A stretch of 64,000 nt of DNA from Paraburkholderia sp. SOS3. Its GTDB lineage: Bacteria; Pseudomonadota; Gammaproteobacteria; Burkholderiales; Burkholderiaceae. Positions 1 to 8,104 of the stretch are shown piece by piece (position 1 is the first letter of the stretch; each line of letters opens with the position of its first letter). Below the pieces are notes generated by a model that was given only the letters and a program-made list of their open reading frames with translations, was not told the DNA's origin and made no database searches. The stretch covers positions 2,046,001 to 2,110,000 of the forward strand of contig NZ_CP018811.1 in NCBI RefSeq assembly GCF_001922345.1, given 5' to 3'. Made by a program: the position numbers and the translations under genes.

Positions 1-10
1 CTTTGCGCGT

Positions 11-1045
11 GTGCCGACCATCCCGTCACCGTCGTTCGCGCGGGTTTTCGCTTCGTGGTTTCGTGCCTCGCCCGCGCTTGCGACGCCCGCCGCCAAGCGC
101 GGTTCCGGCGCGCGTGCGATCGCGGCCTGCTCGCTGTGCGCGGCGCTTGTCATGCCGCTGCCGGGCCACGCACAGGAGCGGCCGCTCGCGGGGGCGGGCG
201 CCGCGGTGTCAGGTACGACGTCCGGCAGCGGCGACGCCGTGCAGGGCGCCGGCGCAACAGATTCCACGGATGCCGCCGATGCCATGGCTCCGGCTGCTTC
301 GGGCGAGGGATCTTCCGCGGACCAGGCGTTTGCCGCGCGCCAGAAGGAGCTCGACGATCGCAGCGCGGAGAACAACTACCAGTACGCGGTCGAGCGGCAC
401 GACTGCTACGACACGTTCTTCGTCAATCATTGCGTGAACAAGGCGCGCGACAAGATGCGCGCGATCCAGGCCGACATTCGCAGCCAGCAGCTTGCGCTCG
501 ACGACGAAAAGCGTGCCGAGCACGCGCGCCAGCGCGACCAGCAGCAGGCGCTCAGACAGGCGCAGGACGAGGCGAACGCGCCGCAACGTGCCGCGCAGGA
601 CGCACGCAACCAGCAGGCGTTCGCAGACAAGCAGCGCCAGCACGCGCTCGACGAGGCGCAGCGCCAGTCCGAAGCGCCGCAGCGTGCGGCCAACGAGCAG
701 GCGTACGAGCAGAAACAGCGCCAGTATGCGATCGATCAGGCGCAGCGCGGCATCAGCCCGAGCGAGGCGGCGGCCAATCAGAAAGCGTACGATCAGAAGC
801 AGGCGGATTTCCAGCGTCAGCTCGACGAGGCGCATCGGCAGGCCGCGCAGAAGGCGCAGGAACGTGTCGAGAAACAGCAGCGCTTCGAGCAGAAGCAGGT
901 CGACGCCGCGCAGCACAAGAAAGATGTTGAAGCCCGCCAGAAGCAGGCGGCGGAGAAAGCGCAGCAGAAGCAACAGGATGAACTCAAGCAGCAACAGCAG
1001 CTCGAGCAACAACAGCAGCAACAACAGCAACAGCGAAAGCAATAA
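11..1045 (+). CDS. Periplasmic Q/A-rich coiled-coil protein, possibly 5'-truncated
   Basis: No function is recognised. A hydrophobic stretch ending at Gly-His-Ala before Gln-Glu-Arg looks like a signal peptide, so export to the periplasm is likely. After it comes a short Ala/Gly/Ser-rich linker, then a segment with two cysteines (HDCYDTFFVNHC) that could form a disulfide. The remaining ~200 residues are a charged, heptad-like helix rich in Gln, Ala, Arg and Lys, with several copies of a Q-x-A-x-D/E-x-K-Q pattern, ending in a polyglutamine run. Long coiled coil is the likely structure. The GTG at 11 is the first start in the window, but the frame is open to the left edge, so the true start may lie upstream. 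The CAG/CAA repeat near the 3' end may vary in length between strains. Confidence 0.6.
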   Translation: MPTIPSPSFARVFASWFRASPALATPAAKRGSGARAIAACSLCAALVMPLPGHAQERPLAGAGAAVSGTTSGSGDAVQGAGATDSTDAADAMAPAASGEGSSADQAFAARQKELDDRSAENNYQYAVERHDCYDTFFVNHCVNKARDKMRAIQADIRSQQLALDDEKRAEHARQRDQQQALRQAQDEANAPQRAAQDARNQQAFADKQRQHALDEAQRQSEAPQRAANEQAYEQKQRQYAIDQAQRGISPSEAAANQKAYDQKQADFQRQLDEAHRQAAQKAQERVEKQQRFEQKQVDAAQHKKDVEARQKQAAEKAQQKQQDELKQQQQLEQQQQQQQQQRKQ

Positions 1046-1210
1046 CCGTAGCAGCGACAGCAGTAACGCGTTTCAGGCCGGACAGCAACCTCGAGCGGGA
1101 CGCGTGTGACAGTGGACTTCGGCAGATGCGCCGGCACCTCTATCGCCGGAACACGCCGCCCGCGTTCACGATGCCGCGCGCGCTTCGCCCATTCTGGAGA
1201 GGAGGCGAGC

Positions 1211-1423
1211 ATGCGCGCTCATCACGTCAACGCAGAAACACTTCGCGACCGCATTCTGCAACTGGAATCGGAGCATAGTGGGCTTGATCGGCTGATCGAC
1301 AGGATGTCGGAAGAGCCCGGCGTCGACGACCTCGCGCTGCAGCGCCTTAAAAAACGCAAGCTCAAGCTGAAGGACACCATCATCCTGCTGCAATTGCAGC
1401 TCGAACCGGACGCGCACGGTTGA
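1211..1423 (+). CDS. Small YdcH/DUF465-like helical protein
   Basis: A 70-residue protein that is almost entirely charged amphipathic helix, with an R-x-x-x-L-E-x-E-H stretch near the N terminus and a basic centre (LKKRKLKLKD). This layout matches the YdcH/DUF465 family of short antiparallel helical proteins, whose role is not firmly known. The ATG at 1211 is chosen because a strong Shine-Dalgarno sequence (GGAGAGGAGG) lies just upstream; the frame extends further 5' but without a better start. It sits between the Q-rich protein gene and the helicase, on the same strand. Confidence 0.75.
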   Translation: MRAHHVNAETLRDRILQLESEHSGLDRLIDRMSEEPGVDDLALQRLKKRKLKLKDTIILLQLQLEPDAHG

Positions 1424-1499
1424 GTGTGGAACCTGGCAGGCGCCTCGGTCGACCACGCATTCGCGACGCTGACACCCGACTTTGCAGGAACCGCTTGCC

Positions 1500-3968
1500 T
1501 TGAACGCACCACTCGATTCTTCATCCCGCAATACGCCGGATGGGGCCGCTCATGGGACTGCTGATGCTCCCGGACATGCGCTCGCTCATGCAGCCGCTGA
1601 TCCATCCGCTCATGCTCCCGATAAGCCGTCCGCCAACGCAGCGCCTGACACGGGCGCCAAAGACGTCGCGCGCGCCGAGCGCAATGCCGCGGGAACCGCA
1701 CTGGCGTCGTCGCTTTCCGCGCGGCGCGCCGCCGAACTCGGCGACATCTTCGCCGCCGACGGTCTGCTCGCCAGACAGATCGACGGCTATCGGTCGCGTG
1801 CATCGCAAATCGAAATGGCGCGCGCCGTGGCGGCGGCGCTCGAAGCGTCGGGCCGCGCCATGCCCGAGCCCGCAATGTTCGACGTGCAGCAGCGTCCTGC
1901 ACGGCGCTTGCAGTCGTCCGCCTCATCAGCTTCGTCAGCCTCGCCGGTTCTGTCTGCTCAGCAGCGTGGTGCGAAGGACGGCGGCCTGGCGAGCGCCGAC
2001 GCCGACGCGAAAAACGAAGACACCGGCGAAAACACGCTGATCGTCGAAGCGGGCACCGGCACCGGCAAGACCTATGCGTATCTCGTGCCGGCGATGCTGT
2101 GGGGCGGCAAGGTCATCGTTTCCACCGGCACCAAGCATCTGCAGGACCAGCTGTTTCAGCGCGATATCCCGACCGTGCGCGACGCGCTCGCGGTGCCTGT
2201 CTCCGTTGCGATGCTGAAGGGCCGCGCGAACTATCTGTGCCACTACTATCTGCAGCGCACGGCCGACAATGGCCGCTTGCCTTCGCGTCAGGAGACGTCG
2301 TATTTGCAGGAGATCGTGCGTTTCGCGAAGATCACGCGCACCGGCGACAAAGCCGAGCTCGCGAGCGTGCCGGAAACGGCTGCGGTGTGGTCGATGGTGA
2401 CGTCGACCCGCGATAATTGCCTCGGCCAGGAGTGTCCGCATTACAAGGAATGCTTCGTGATGCAGGCACGCCGCGAAGCGCAGCAGGCCGACCTCGTCGT
2501 CGTCAATCATCATCTGTTTTTCGCCGACATCATGCTGCGCGATACCGGCATGGCGGAACTGTTGCCGACCGCGAATACGATCGTTTTCGACGAAGCGCAT
2601 CAACTGCCCGAAACGGCAACGCTTTTTTTCGGCGAGACCTTGTCCACTGCGCAGTTGCTCGAACTCGCGCGCGATTCGGTTGCGGAGGGCCTCTCGAACG
2701 CGCGCGACGCGCTCGACTGGGTCAAGCTCGGCGCCGCGCTCGAACGCGCCGCGCGCGATGTGCGGCTGACGTTCAAGGAAGACTCGCTGCGTGTGTCGGT
2801 GGGTCAACTGGCCGACGATCATCCGCTCTTTGCTGCGCTCGCAGCGGTGCAGGTCGAACTCGATGCGCTGACCGATGCGTTGGCCGGGCAATCGGAGCGC
2901 GCGGAATCGATCGGCGCGTGCCTGCGGCGCGCGAGGGAATTGCAGGATCTGCTGGCCGGATGGACCACGCTGCCCGCCGAAGCGCCCGAACGTTCGTCGC
3001 GCGATGCCGGGACGGGCCGCGACTCGCGCGCGACCAGCACCGGCGAAGGCGCTGCTCATGTCACGCAGGCCACGCAAGCGTCACGCGCCGACGCGGAGTC
3101 GAACGAAAAGGTACGGTGGATCGAAGTCTTTTCGCATACGGTGCAATTGCACGAGACGCCGCTCTCGGTGGCGCCGATTTTCGCGAAGCAGCGCGCGGGC
3201 GTGCCGCGCGCCTGGGTGTTCACGTCGGCGACGCTCTCGGTGCGCGGCGACTTTACGCACTATGCGGCGCAAATGGGCCTGAACGCGCGCCGCTCGATGA
3301 CCTTGCCGAGTCCGTTCGATTACGAAACACAAGGCTTGCTGTATGTGCCGCGCAATTTGCCGCAGCCATCGTCGCCGGTCTTCACCGATGCGGTATTCGA
3401 TGCCGCGCTCCCGGCCATCGAAGCTTCGGGCGGCGGCGTATTCATGCTATGCACGACGCTGCGCGCCGTCGACCGGATCGCGACGAAGCTGCGCGATACG
3501 ATCGAATCGCGCGGCTGGGAGATGCCCTTGCTCGTGCAGGGCGACGCAAGCCGCACCGAACTGCTCGAGCGCTTTCGCGCGTATGGCAATGCGATTCTGG
3601 TCGGCAGCCAGAGCTTCTGGGAAGGCGTCGATGTGCGCGGCGATGCGCTGTCGCTCGTCGTGATCGACAAGCTGCCGTTCGCGCCGCCCGACGATCCCGT
3701 GTTGTCCGCGCGCCTCGATGCGTTGACGAAGAAGGGGCTCAGTCCGTTTGCCGTGCACCAGTTGCCGCAGGCGGTGATCACGCTGAAGCAGGGTGCAGGG
3801 CGTCTGATTCGCGCCGAGACCGATCGCGGCGTGCTGATGATCTGCGATACGCGTCTTGTGGACAAACCATATGGCCGGCGAATCTGGCAGAGCTTGCCGC
3901 CGTTCAAGCGTACGCGCGAGATCGACGTCGTGCGCGAATTCTTCGCCGATCGAACGCCTGGCGTTTAA
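1500..3968 (+). CDS. ATP-dependent DNA helicase, iron-sulfur XPD/DinG/YoaA family
   Basis: Superfamily 2 5'-3' DNA helicase, expected to act in the cytoplasm on forked or damaged DNA. Walker A (GTGTGKT) lies near residue 185 and the DEAH box (VFDEAH) near 363. Between them are four cysteines, one in YLCHYY near 246 and three in a CLGQEC-PHYKEC cluster near 306-318; this is the arrangement that holds a 4Fe-4S cluster in XPD, DinG and YoaA. The C-terminal helicase domain has SQSFWEGVD and QGAGRLIR motifs. About 90 Ala/Asp-rich residues precede the conserved start of the family. No ATG is available. TTG at 1500 follows AGGA by ten bases; TTG at 1482 is the alternative and has no clear ribosome site. 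A low-complexity insert near residues 490-530 may be a linker. Confidence 0.88.
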   Translation: MNAPLDSSSRNTPDGAAHGTADAPGHALAHAAADPSAHAPDKPSANAAPDTGAKDVARAERNAAGTALASSLSARRAAELGDIFAADGLLARQIDGYRSRASQIEMARAVAAALEASGRAMPEPAMFDVQQRPARRLQSSASSASSASPVLSAQQRGAKDGGLASADADAKNEDTGENTLIVEAGTGTGKTYAYLVPAMLWGGKVIVSTGTKHLQDQLFQRDIPTVRDALAVPVSVAMLKGRANYLCHYYLQRTADNGRLPSRQETSYLQEIVRFAKITRTGDKAELASVPETAAVWSMVTSTRDNCLGQECPHYKECFVMQARREAQQADLVVVNHHLFFADIMLRDTGMAELLPTANTIVFDEAHQLPETATLFFGETLSTAQLLELARDSVAEGLSNARDALDWVKLGAALERAARDVRLTFKEDSLRVSVGQLADDHPLFAALAAVQVELDALTDALAGQSERAESIGACLRRARELQDLLAGWTTLPAEAPERSSRDAGTGRDSRATSTGEGAAHVTQATQASRADAESNEKVRWIEVFSHTVQLHETPLSVAPIFAKQRAGVPRAWVFTSATLSVRGDFTHYAAQMGLNARRSMTLPSPFDYETQGLLYVPRNLPQPSSPVFTDAVFDAALPAIEASGGGVFMLCTTLRAVDRIATKLRDTIESRGWEMPLLVQGDASRTELLERFRAYGNAILVGSQSFWEGVDVRGDALSLVVIDKLPFAPPDDPVLSARLDALTKKGLSPFAVHQLPQAVITLKQGAGRLIRAETDRGVLMICDTRLVDKPYGRRIWQSLPPFKRTREIDVVREFFADRTPGV

Positions 3969-4134
3969 TATGCCGCGTGCATCGGTGTGCGTTGCGTGAG
4001 TCTTGCGGCGCGACGGTCATCGATGCGCGTCGATGCGCCGCGTACTGTTTGTGACGCGACGCGTCAAGCCATTCGATGAGCGCCTGAAGCGCCGCTCGCA
4101 AACGCGCTTAATCCTTGATCGGCCCTGAAAAGCA

Positions 4135-4161
4135 AAACGCCACGGAGATGATCCGTGGCGT
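4135..4161 (-). terminator. Rho-independent terminator of the small lipoprotein gene
   Basis: Perfect 11-bp stem (AACGCCACGGA with its complement) and a five-base loop GATGA. Read on the minus strand it is followed by TTTTGCTTTT, as expected for intrinsic termination about 80 bases after the stop of the lipoprotein gene. Confidence 0.8.
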
Positions 4162-4239
4162 TCTGACTATTCGCCTTCTGTGCGGCAGAACTGTGCGGCT
4201 TGCCCACACAGTCGCCTTCCGGCGACCCTTCGCTACAGC

Positions 4240-4530
4240 TTACTGGCTTGCGCCCGAAGCCGGAGCGGCTGCCGAAGCGTCCGAAGCGGCAGCGCCTGCG
4301 TCCGAAGCGGCCATCGAAGCCGAAGCAGCAGCGTCGCTCGCAGCAGCAGCAGCGCCCGAAGCGGCAGCAGCCGAATCCGAAGCGGCAGCGCCAGCGTCCG
4401 AAGCAGCCATCGGTGACGATGCAGCGGAGGTATCGCTAGCCGGGGCAGCAGCGCTCTGGTCGCTGCTCTTGCTGCATGCAGCAAGTGCCATAGCCGCCAG
4501 CAGAGATGCTACGAGGAGGGATTTCTTCAT
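4240..4530 (-). CDS. Small low-complexity Ala/Ser/Asp lipoprotein
   Basis: A lipoprotein signal peptide (MKKSLLVASLLAAMALAAC) puts the lipidated cysteine at residue 19. The mature part is nearly all Ala, Ser, Asp and Gly in degenerate repeats such as ASDAGAAASD, with no aromatic residues. Such proteins are probably disordered tethers in the outer membrane or periplasm; no enzyme function is apparent. ATG at 4530 is preferred because AGGA lies seven bases upstream; the GTG two codons earlier would overlap the ribosome site. It has its own terminator downstream, so it is probably monocistronic. Confidence 0.75.
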   Translation of the reverse strand: MKKSLLVASLLAAMALAACSKSSDQSAAAPASDTSAASSPMAASDAGAAASDSAAAASGAAAAASDAAASASMAASDAGAAASDASAAAPASGASQ

Positions 4531-4761
4531 GATCACGTCCTTTTATGGTTAAAGGTAAGCAACAGCGCAAATTTACCGGTAATGTGCTCTAACACCGACC
4601 CGGGCCGCTGGTGGAGACGCACTTCATGAGCGTGAATCTTTCCCGTACGGCTTGGGCGGAAATTATATGCACTTTCGTATCGACCGTCGACAAATCCGGG
4701 GCCAATACGTTGTAGTTCCCAGACAAAATCCCATGATAAAGGTATATCAAGCGGCGAAATC

Positions 4762-6054
4762 TTATCCCAGTTCGCCTACCTGTATCCAGCCCGCACAATA
4801 CCATTCGTGAAGTCGTGCTGTCATCGACGGATGCCGCGAGAGTGTTACAAAGCGTTTCCCGCTCAAACGGCGTCTATCGGCGAGTTCCGGCACCCATGTT
4901 TTAACCGCCGCAAGCGCGTTTTCTTCGCCATTCAGGTAATACGCACGCTGATCGTATAGCAGCACACTTTTACGATCCAGACGAATACCGGCTTTAGACG
5001 CTTGCTTCGCGAAACGCATCTCGTCGAGCGGCCGACGTGGCGCATCGAATACGACGCTCGGTTTAGGCTCGCTCAGATACGTGCCGAGAAACGACGCGAC
5101 GTCTGCGTCGTTCCATCGGACTTTAGCAAGGATCGAGCCCACCTTCTGGACGAATGCGGCCGGCAGTTGCGCGGGCTGCGTGACGGCCGGCTGCTGCGGA
5201 TCGCGGTAGCGCCCATCTAAAACGTTTGCGGCCCGTCTTGCGCCGGTCCTTTCAGCAGGCCTTTCGACGAGCTTCTCTGCAAGGTGATACAGGAATTGCG
5301 AGGTCAGTTCGGTCGCCGTCGGCGCGCGAAAGCCGATCGAACAGGTCATGCATTCGCCTTCTGCGACACCGTCGTGTGCGATATGCGGAGGCAGGTACAA
5401 CATGTCGCCGGGTTCCAGCAGCCATTCGGCGTCCGGTTCAAAGTGTTGTAGAACTTTCAACGGCAGGCCGGGCTCGAGCGTGAGATCGCGCTGCGCTCCG
5501 ATGCGCCACCGGCGCTTGCCATGTACCTGCAGCAAAAACACATCGTATGAGTCGAAGTGCGGGCCGACGCCGCCGCCATCGGTCGCGAATGAAATCATCA
5601 GGTCGTCGAGCCGCGCATCGGGAACGAAGCGAAAGCGCTCGAGCAGCATGCGCGCGCGTTCGTCGTGCAGGTCGACGCCCTGCACGAGCAGCGTCCATGC
5701 GCGCCGTCTTAACGACGGCAACTCGTCGCGCGCAAACGGACCGTGCTCGAGCGTCCACTTGTTGCGCGCATGCACGATGAGTCGGCTTTCGACCTCGTCG
5801 CGATCGGCGAGCGCGAACAGCTCATCGCGCGTGAGCGGCAAGGCAGGAGCCGGTATCGCGCCGCGGATCAACAGCGGTTTTTTCTGCCAGTAGCGGCGCA
5901 TGAACTGCGCGGGGCTGAGGTTGCCTAATAGCGCTGCCGGCACGTTCGGCGCGGGTGCCGCGAAGCTGTCGGAAGCCTGCGGATGGAACGTTTGATGCGA
6001 AGGAATCCGGTCTGAACCTGGGCTCGCCGGTTGGGCATTGGGCCGCTTGGGCAT
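4762..6054 (-). CDS. roxA: Ribosomal protein uL16 arginine 3-hydroxylase (cupin/JmjC oxygenase)
   Basis: Fe(II)/2-oxoglutarate-dependent oxygenase of the YcfD/RoxA family, which hydroxylates an arginine of ribosomal protein uL16. The JmjC-type metal site is visible: His166 and Asp168 in GPHFDSYD, and His227 in LPPHIAHDGV. The following VHGKRRWRIG stretch is typical of the family. A C-terminal winged-helix-like region (from about residue 290) is also expected. Length of 430 is longer than the ~370-residue E. coli protein because of ~35 extra N-terminal residues before the conserved LLGNLSPAQFMRRYWQKKPLLI start. It is divergent from slyD and the two starts are only 33 bases apart, so the promoters must overlap. 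Substrate assignment comes from family membership. Confidence 0.88.
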   Translation of the reverse strand: MPKRPNAQPASPGSDRIPSHQTFHPQASDSFAAPAPNVPAALLGNLSPAQFMRRYWQKKPLLIRGAIPAPALPLTRDELFALADRDEVESRLIVHARNKWTLEHGPFARDELPSLRRRAWTLLVQGVDLHDERARMLLERFRFVPDARLDDLMISFATDGGGVGPHFDSYDVFLLQVHGKRRWRIGAQRDLTLEPGLPLKVLQHFEPDAEWLLEPGDMLYLPPHIAHDGVAEGECMTCSIGFRAPTATELTSQFLYHLAEKLVERPAERTGARRAANVLDGRYRDPQQPAVTQPAQLPAAFVQKVGSILAKVRWNDADVASFLGTYLSEPKPSVVFDAPRRPLDEMRFAKQASKAGIRLDRKSVLLYDQRAYYLNGEENALAAVKTWVPELADRRRLSGKRFVTLSRHPSMTARLHEWYCAGWIQVGELG

Positions 6055-6056
6055 CG

Positions 6057-6062
6057 TATAAT
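6057..6062 (+). promoter_or_regulatory. Candidate -10 box for slyD
   Basis: Consensus TATAAT 25 bases upstream of the slyD ATG. No -35 hexamer stands at 17 +/- 2 bases; TTGGGC occurs at 13 and 20 bases. The box lies just inside the roxA/slyD divergent gap. Confidence 0.4.
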
Positions 6063-6087
6063 GAGAGCGGTAATCTTGGAGAGACGA

Positions 6088-6630
6088 ATGAAGATCGCAA
6101 AGAACACCGTCGTATCGGTCGCGTACAAGCTATCGGATGCGCAAGGCAATCTGATCGAGGAGAGCGACGAGCCGATGGTCTATCTGCACGGCGGCTATGA
6201 TGGCACGTTCCCCAAGATCGAGGAAGAGTTGGACGGGCAGGAGCCCGGCTTTCAGACGCAGATCCAGCTCGAACCGCAGGACGCATTCGGTGAATACGAT
6301 CCTGAACTCGTGAAGATCGAACCGCGCGATCGCTTCCCCGAGCCGCTCGAAGTCGGCATGCAATTCGAAGGCACACCCGAAGAAGGCGATGAAGATCTCG
6401 ATACGATGATCTACACGGTTACCGATGTGGCCGAAGACAAAGTCGTGCTCGACGGCAATCATCCGCTCGCGGGCATGGCGCTGCGTTTCGCGTTGACGGT
6501 CAAGGAAGTGCGCGAAGCAACCGAAGACGAGATCCAGCACGAACACGCGCATGGCGCCGATGGCCTCGAGGTCTTCGACGACGAGGACGACGACGATCTC
6601 GAACCGAAGTCAGGGCCGACTCTGCACTGA
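6088..6630 (+). CDS. slyD: FKBP-type peptidyl-prolyl cis-trans isomerase SlyD
   Basis: Cytoplasmic prolyl isomerase and chaperone. The split FKBP domain is visible: VAYKLSDAQGNLIEES at the N terminus, then an inserted chaperone (IF) domain covering LEPQDAFGEYDPELV to about residue 130, then the closing HPLAGMALRFALTVKEVREAT strand. The C-terminal tail is acidic with a short HEHAHG cluster, a much reduced version of the His/Cys-rich metal-binding tail of the E. coli protein, so nickel storage is probably weak. GGAGAG lies five bases upstream of the ATG. Its last 21 bases overlap the end of the convergent phosphoesterase gene. Confidence 0.92.
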   Translation: MKIAKNTVVSVAYKLSDAQGNLIEESDEPMVYLHGGYDGTFPKIEEELDGQEPGFQTQIQLEPQDAFGEYDPELVKIEPRDRFPEPLEVGMQFEGTPEEGDEDLDTMIYTVTDVAEDKVVLDGNHPLAGMALRFALTVKEVREATEDEIQHEHAHGADGLEVFDDEDDDDLEPKSGPTLH

Positions 6631-8064
6631 ACCTGCCGGCGCAGTCGTTCCCGGCGAAGGGGACGAAGGGGACGATCCGGGCGCACGCCCGATACCATCG
6701 GCCGCTTCGTCCCCTTTGCTTTGGGCGGCGCCTTGCGGCGCCCCGATCATTCCAGATGTCTGTGGAAACGCGCCTGGCGGGGTTTGCAACTGCGGTTGTA
6801 TCCGAGGCTGCAACTGCATTTGAGGCTGAGGTTGAGGCTGCGGCTCCGGCAGAATCGGTGGCAATTCCGAAGCCGGCGAAAACTCGGGTACCGCGGGCAT
6901 CGGCTCGGGTAGCGGATTGTAGTCGTCGCGCGCCGGCAGCGACGGCGTGGGCAACAGCGGCATGTCTTTCGGCACGTCGCGCACGCTGACGCGAAACGGC
7001 ACGCGCCGTGCAAAATTGGCCTCGACCTGAATCCACTGCATGAGCCGGTTGTGCGGCGCGATGGCCACGCGCGTGAGGTTCGTGACGAGCGCGCCCTTGT
7101 CGTTGCGCAACGGCTGGTCGATCGTAAAACCGCCGTGCAATTTCTCGTCGTCCTGATGAATCACGAGCACGGGTCCGTGAAACGATTCGGCAAGCTTCAC
7201 GAGGCTGCGCTTGAATTCCATATAGCCGTCGCGCGGCTTGTGTTCGAAACGCAGCCAGGCGAAACGCTCGCGCCGCTCATAGCGCTCCGGATCGAAATCT
7301 CCCTGCACGAACACGACCACTGCCTTTGCATCGCGCCGTTTCGCGAATTCGGCTGCATGATCGAGCCAGAACGCGTTCGCGATCACGCGGTCCTCGAACT
7401 CGCCGTTACGGCCGCCCGCGGTCAGATAGTGGTTGTTGGGGCTCGGCACGTTGAGTCCGACGAATACCGTGTCGCCGAGTTGCCAGCGCACGTTTTCGCG
7501 ATACGTGCGAAAGCGCGACACCTCGCTCTCGCGCGTGAGCGGCAGCGGGTTCTGGCCCATCGACGATTCGTCGATAAAAAGCGTCTGACGCAACTGGTCG
7601 AGACGTTCGACTGGATCGAAACCGCCGGCCGTCGCCGTGCCGCAGTCTGCCCAGTCGTGCTGTCCGGGAATAAAGACGAGCGCCGGTTTCGATGCCTGCA
7701 GCAAGGCCTCGCGCGCTTCGAACAGCGAGTCGCGGCACGGTTCGCTGCCGCTCCTCAGGTTGCCGTCGTAGACGATGAAAGCGATTTGCGGATCGCGGCC
7801 GATCGCGTCGATCAGCCTTTGCGTTGGCGCTTCGTCGGCATTGCTTTGCAGCGTGCTGCCAATGACCGCGAACGCGTAGCGCGTGTCGCCGCCGTGGGTC
7901 GCATCGGCGGCGCAGGCGTTCACGGGCAGCCAGCCTGCGCAGACGAGCGTGGCTGCGCTCAGCGTGACGCGCGCGGCATGTATGGATCGCGCGAGCCATG
8001 CCGCTCGTGGCGCGAGCGCGGAGTGCATCGACCGCGAGGTCGATGCAGCATGCGCGGACCGCAT
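6610..8064 (-). CDS. Exported metallophosphoesterase-like protein with altered metal motifs
   Basis: A signal peptide (TLSAATLVCAGWLPVNACAAD) directs export. The following ~300 residues follow the calcineurin-like phosphoesterase plan: FAVIGS, then VYDGNL, then PGQHDW, VVVFVQGDFDP and LVIHQDD. The canonical ligands are changed: the first D-x-H motif reads IGSTLQS and the GNH motif reads GQH. Catalysis may therefore be lost or altered. The last ~120 residues are Pro/Gln-rich, ending PAGSVQSRP. Two starts are possible, ATG 8064 and ATG 8028; neither has a clear ribosome site. It begins 40 bases after mutS on the same strand and may be cotranscribed. Its 3' end overlaps slyD by 21 bases. Confidence 0.75.
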   Translation of the reverse strand: MRSAHAASTSRSMHSALAPRAAWLARSIHAARVTLSAATLVCAGWLPVNACAADATHGGDTRYAFAVIGSTLQSNADEAPTQRLIDAIGRDPQIAFIVYDGNLRSGSEPCRDSLFEAREALLQASKPALVFIPGQHDWADCGTATAGGFDPVERLDQLRQTLFIDESSMGQNPLPLTRESEVSRFRTYRENVRWQLGDTVFVGLNVPSPNNHYLTAGGRNGEFEDRVIANAFWLDHAAEFAKRRDAKAVVVFVQGDFDPERYERRERFAWLRFEHKPRDGYMEFKRSLVKLAESFHGPVLVIHQDDEKLHGGFTIDQPLRNDKGALVTNLTRVAIAPHNRLMQWIQVEANFARRVPFRVSVRDVPKDMPLLPTPSLPARDDYNPLPEPMPAVPEFSPASELPPILPEPQPQPQPQMQLQPRIQPQLQTPPGAFPQTSGMIGAPQGAAQSKGDEAADGIGRAPGSSPSSPSPGTTAPAGSVQSRP

Positions 8065-8104
8065 CGACTGCGCGGCCCGCGCCGAACATGGGACCGATGC
8101 GCGT

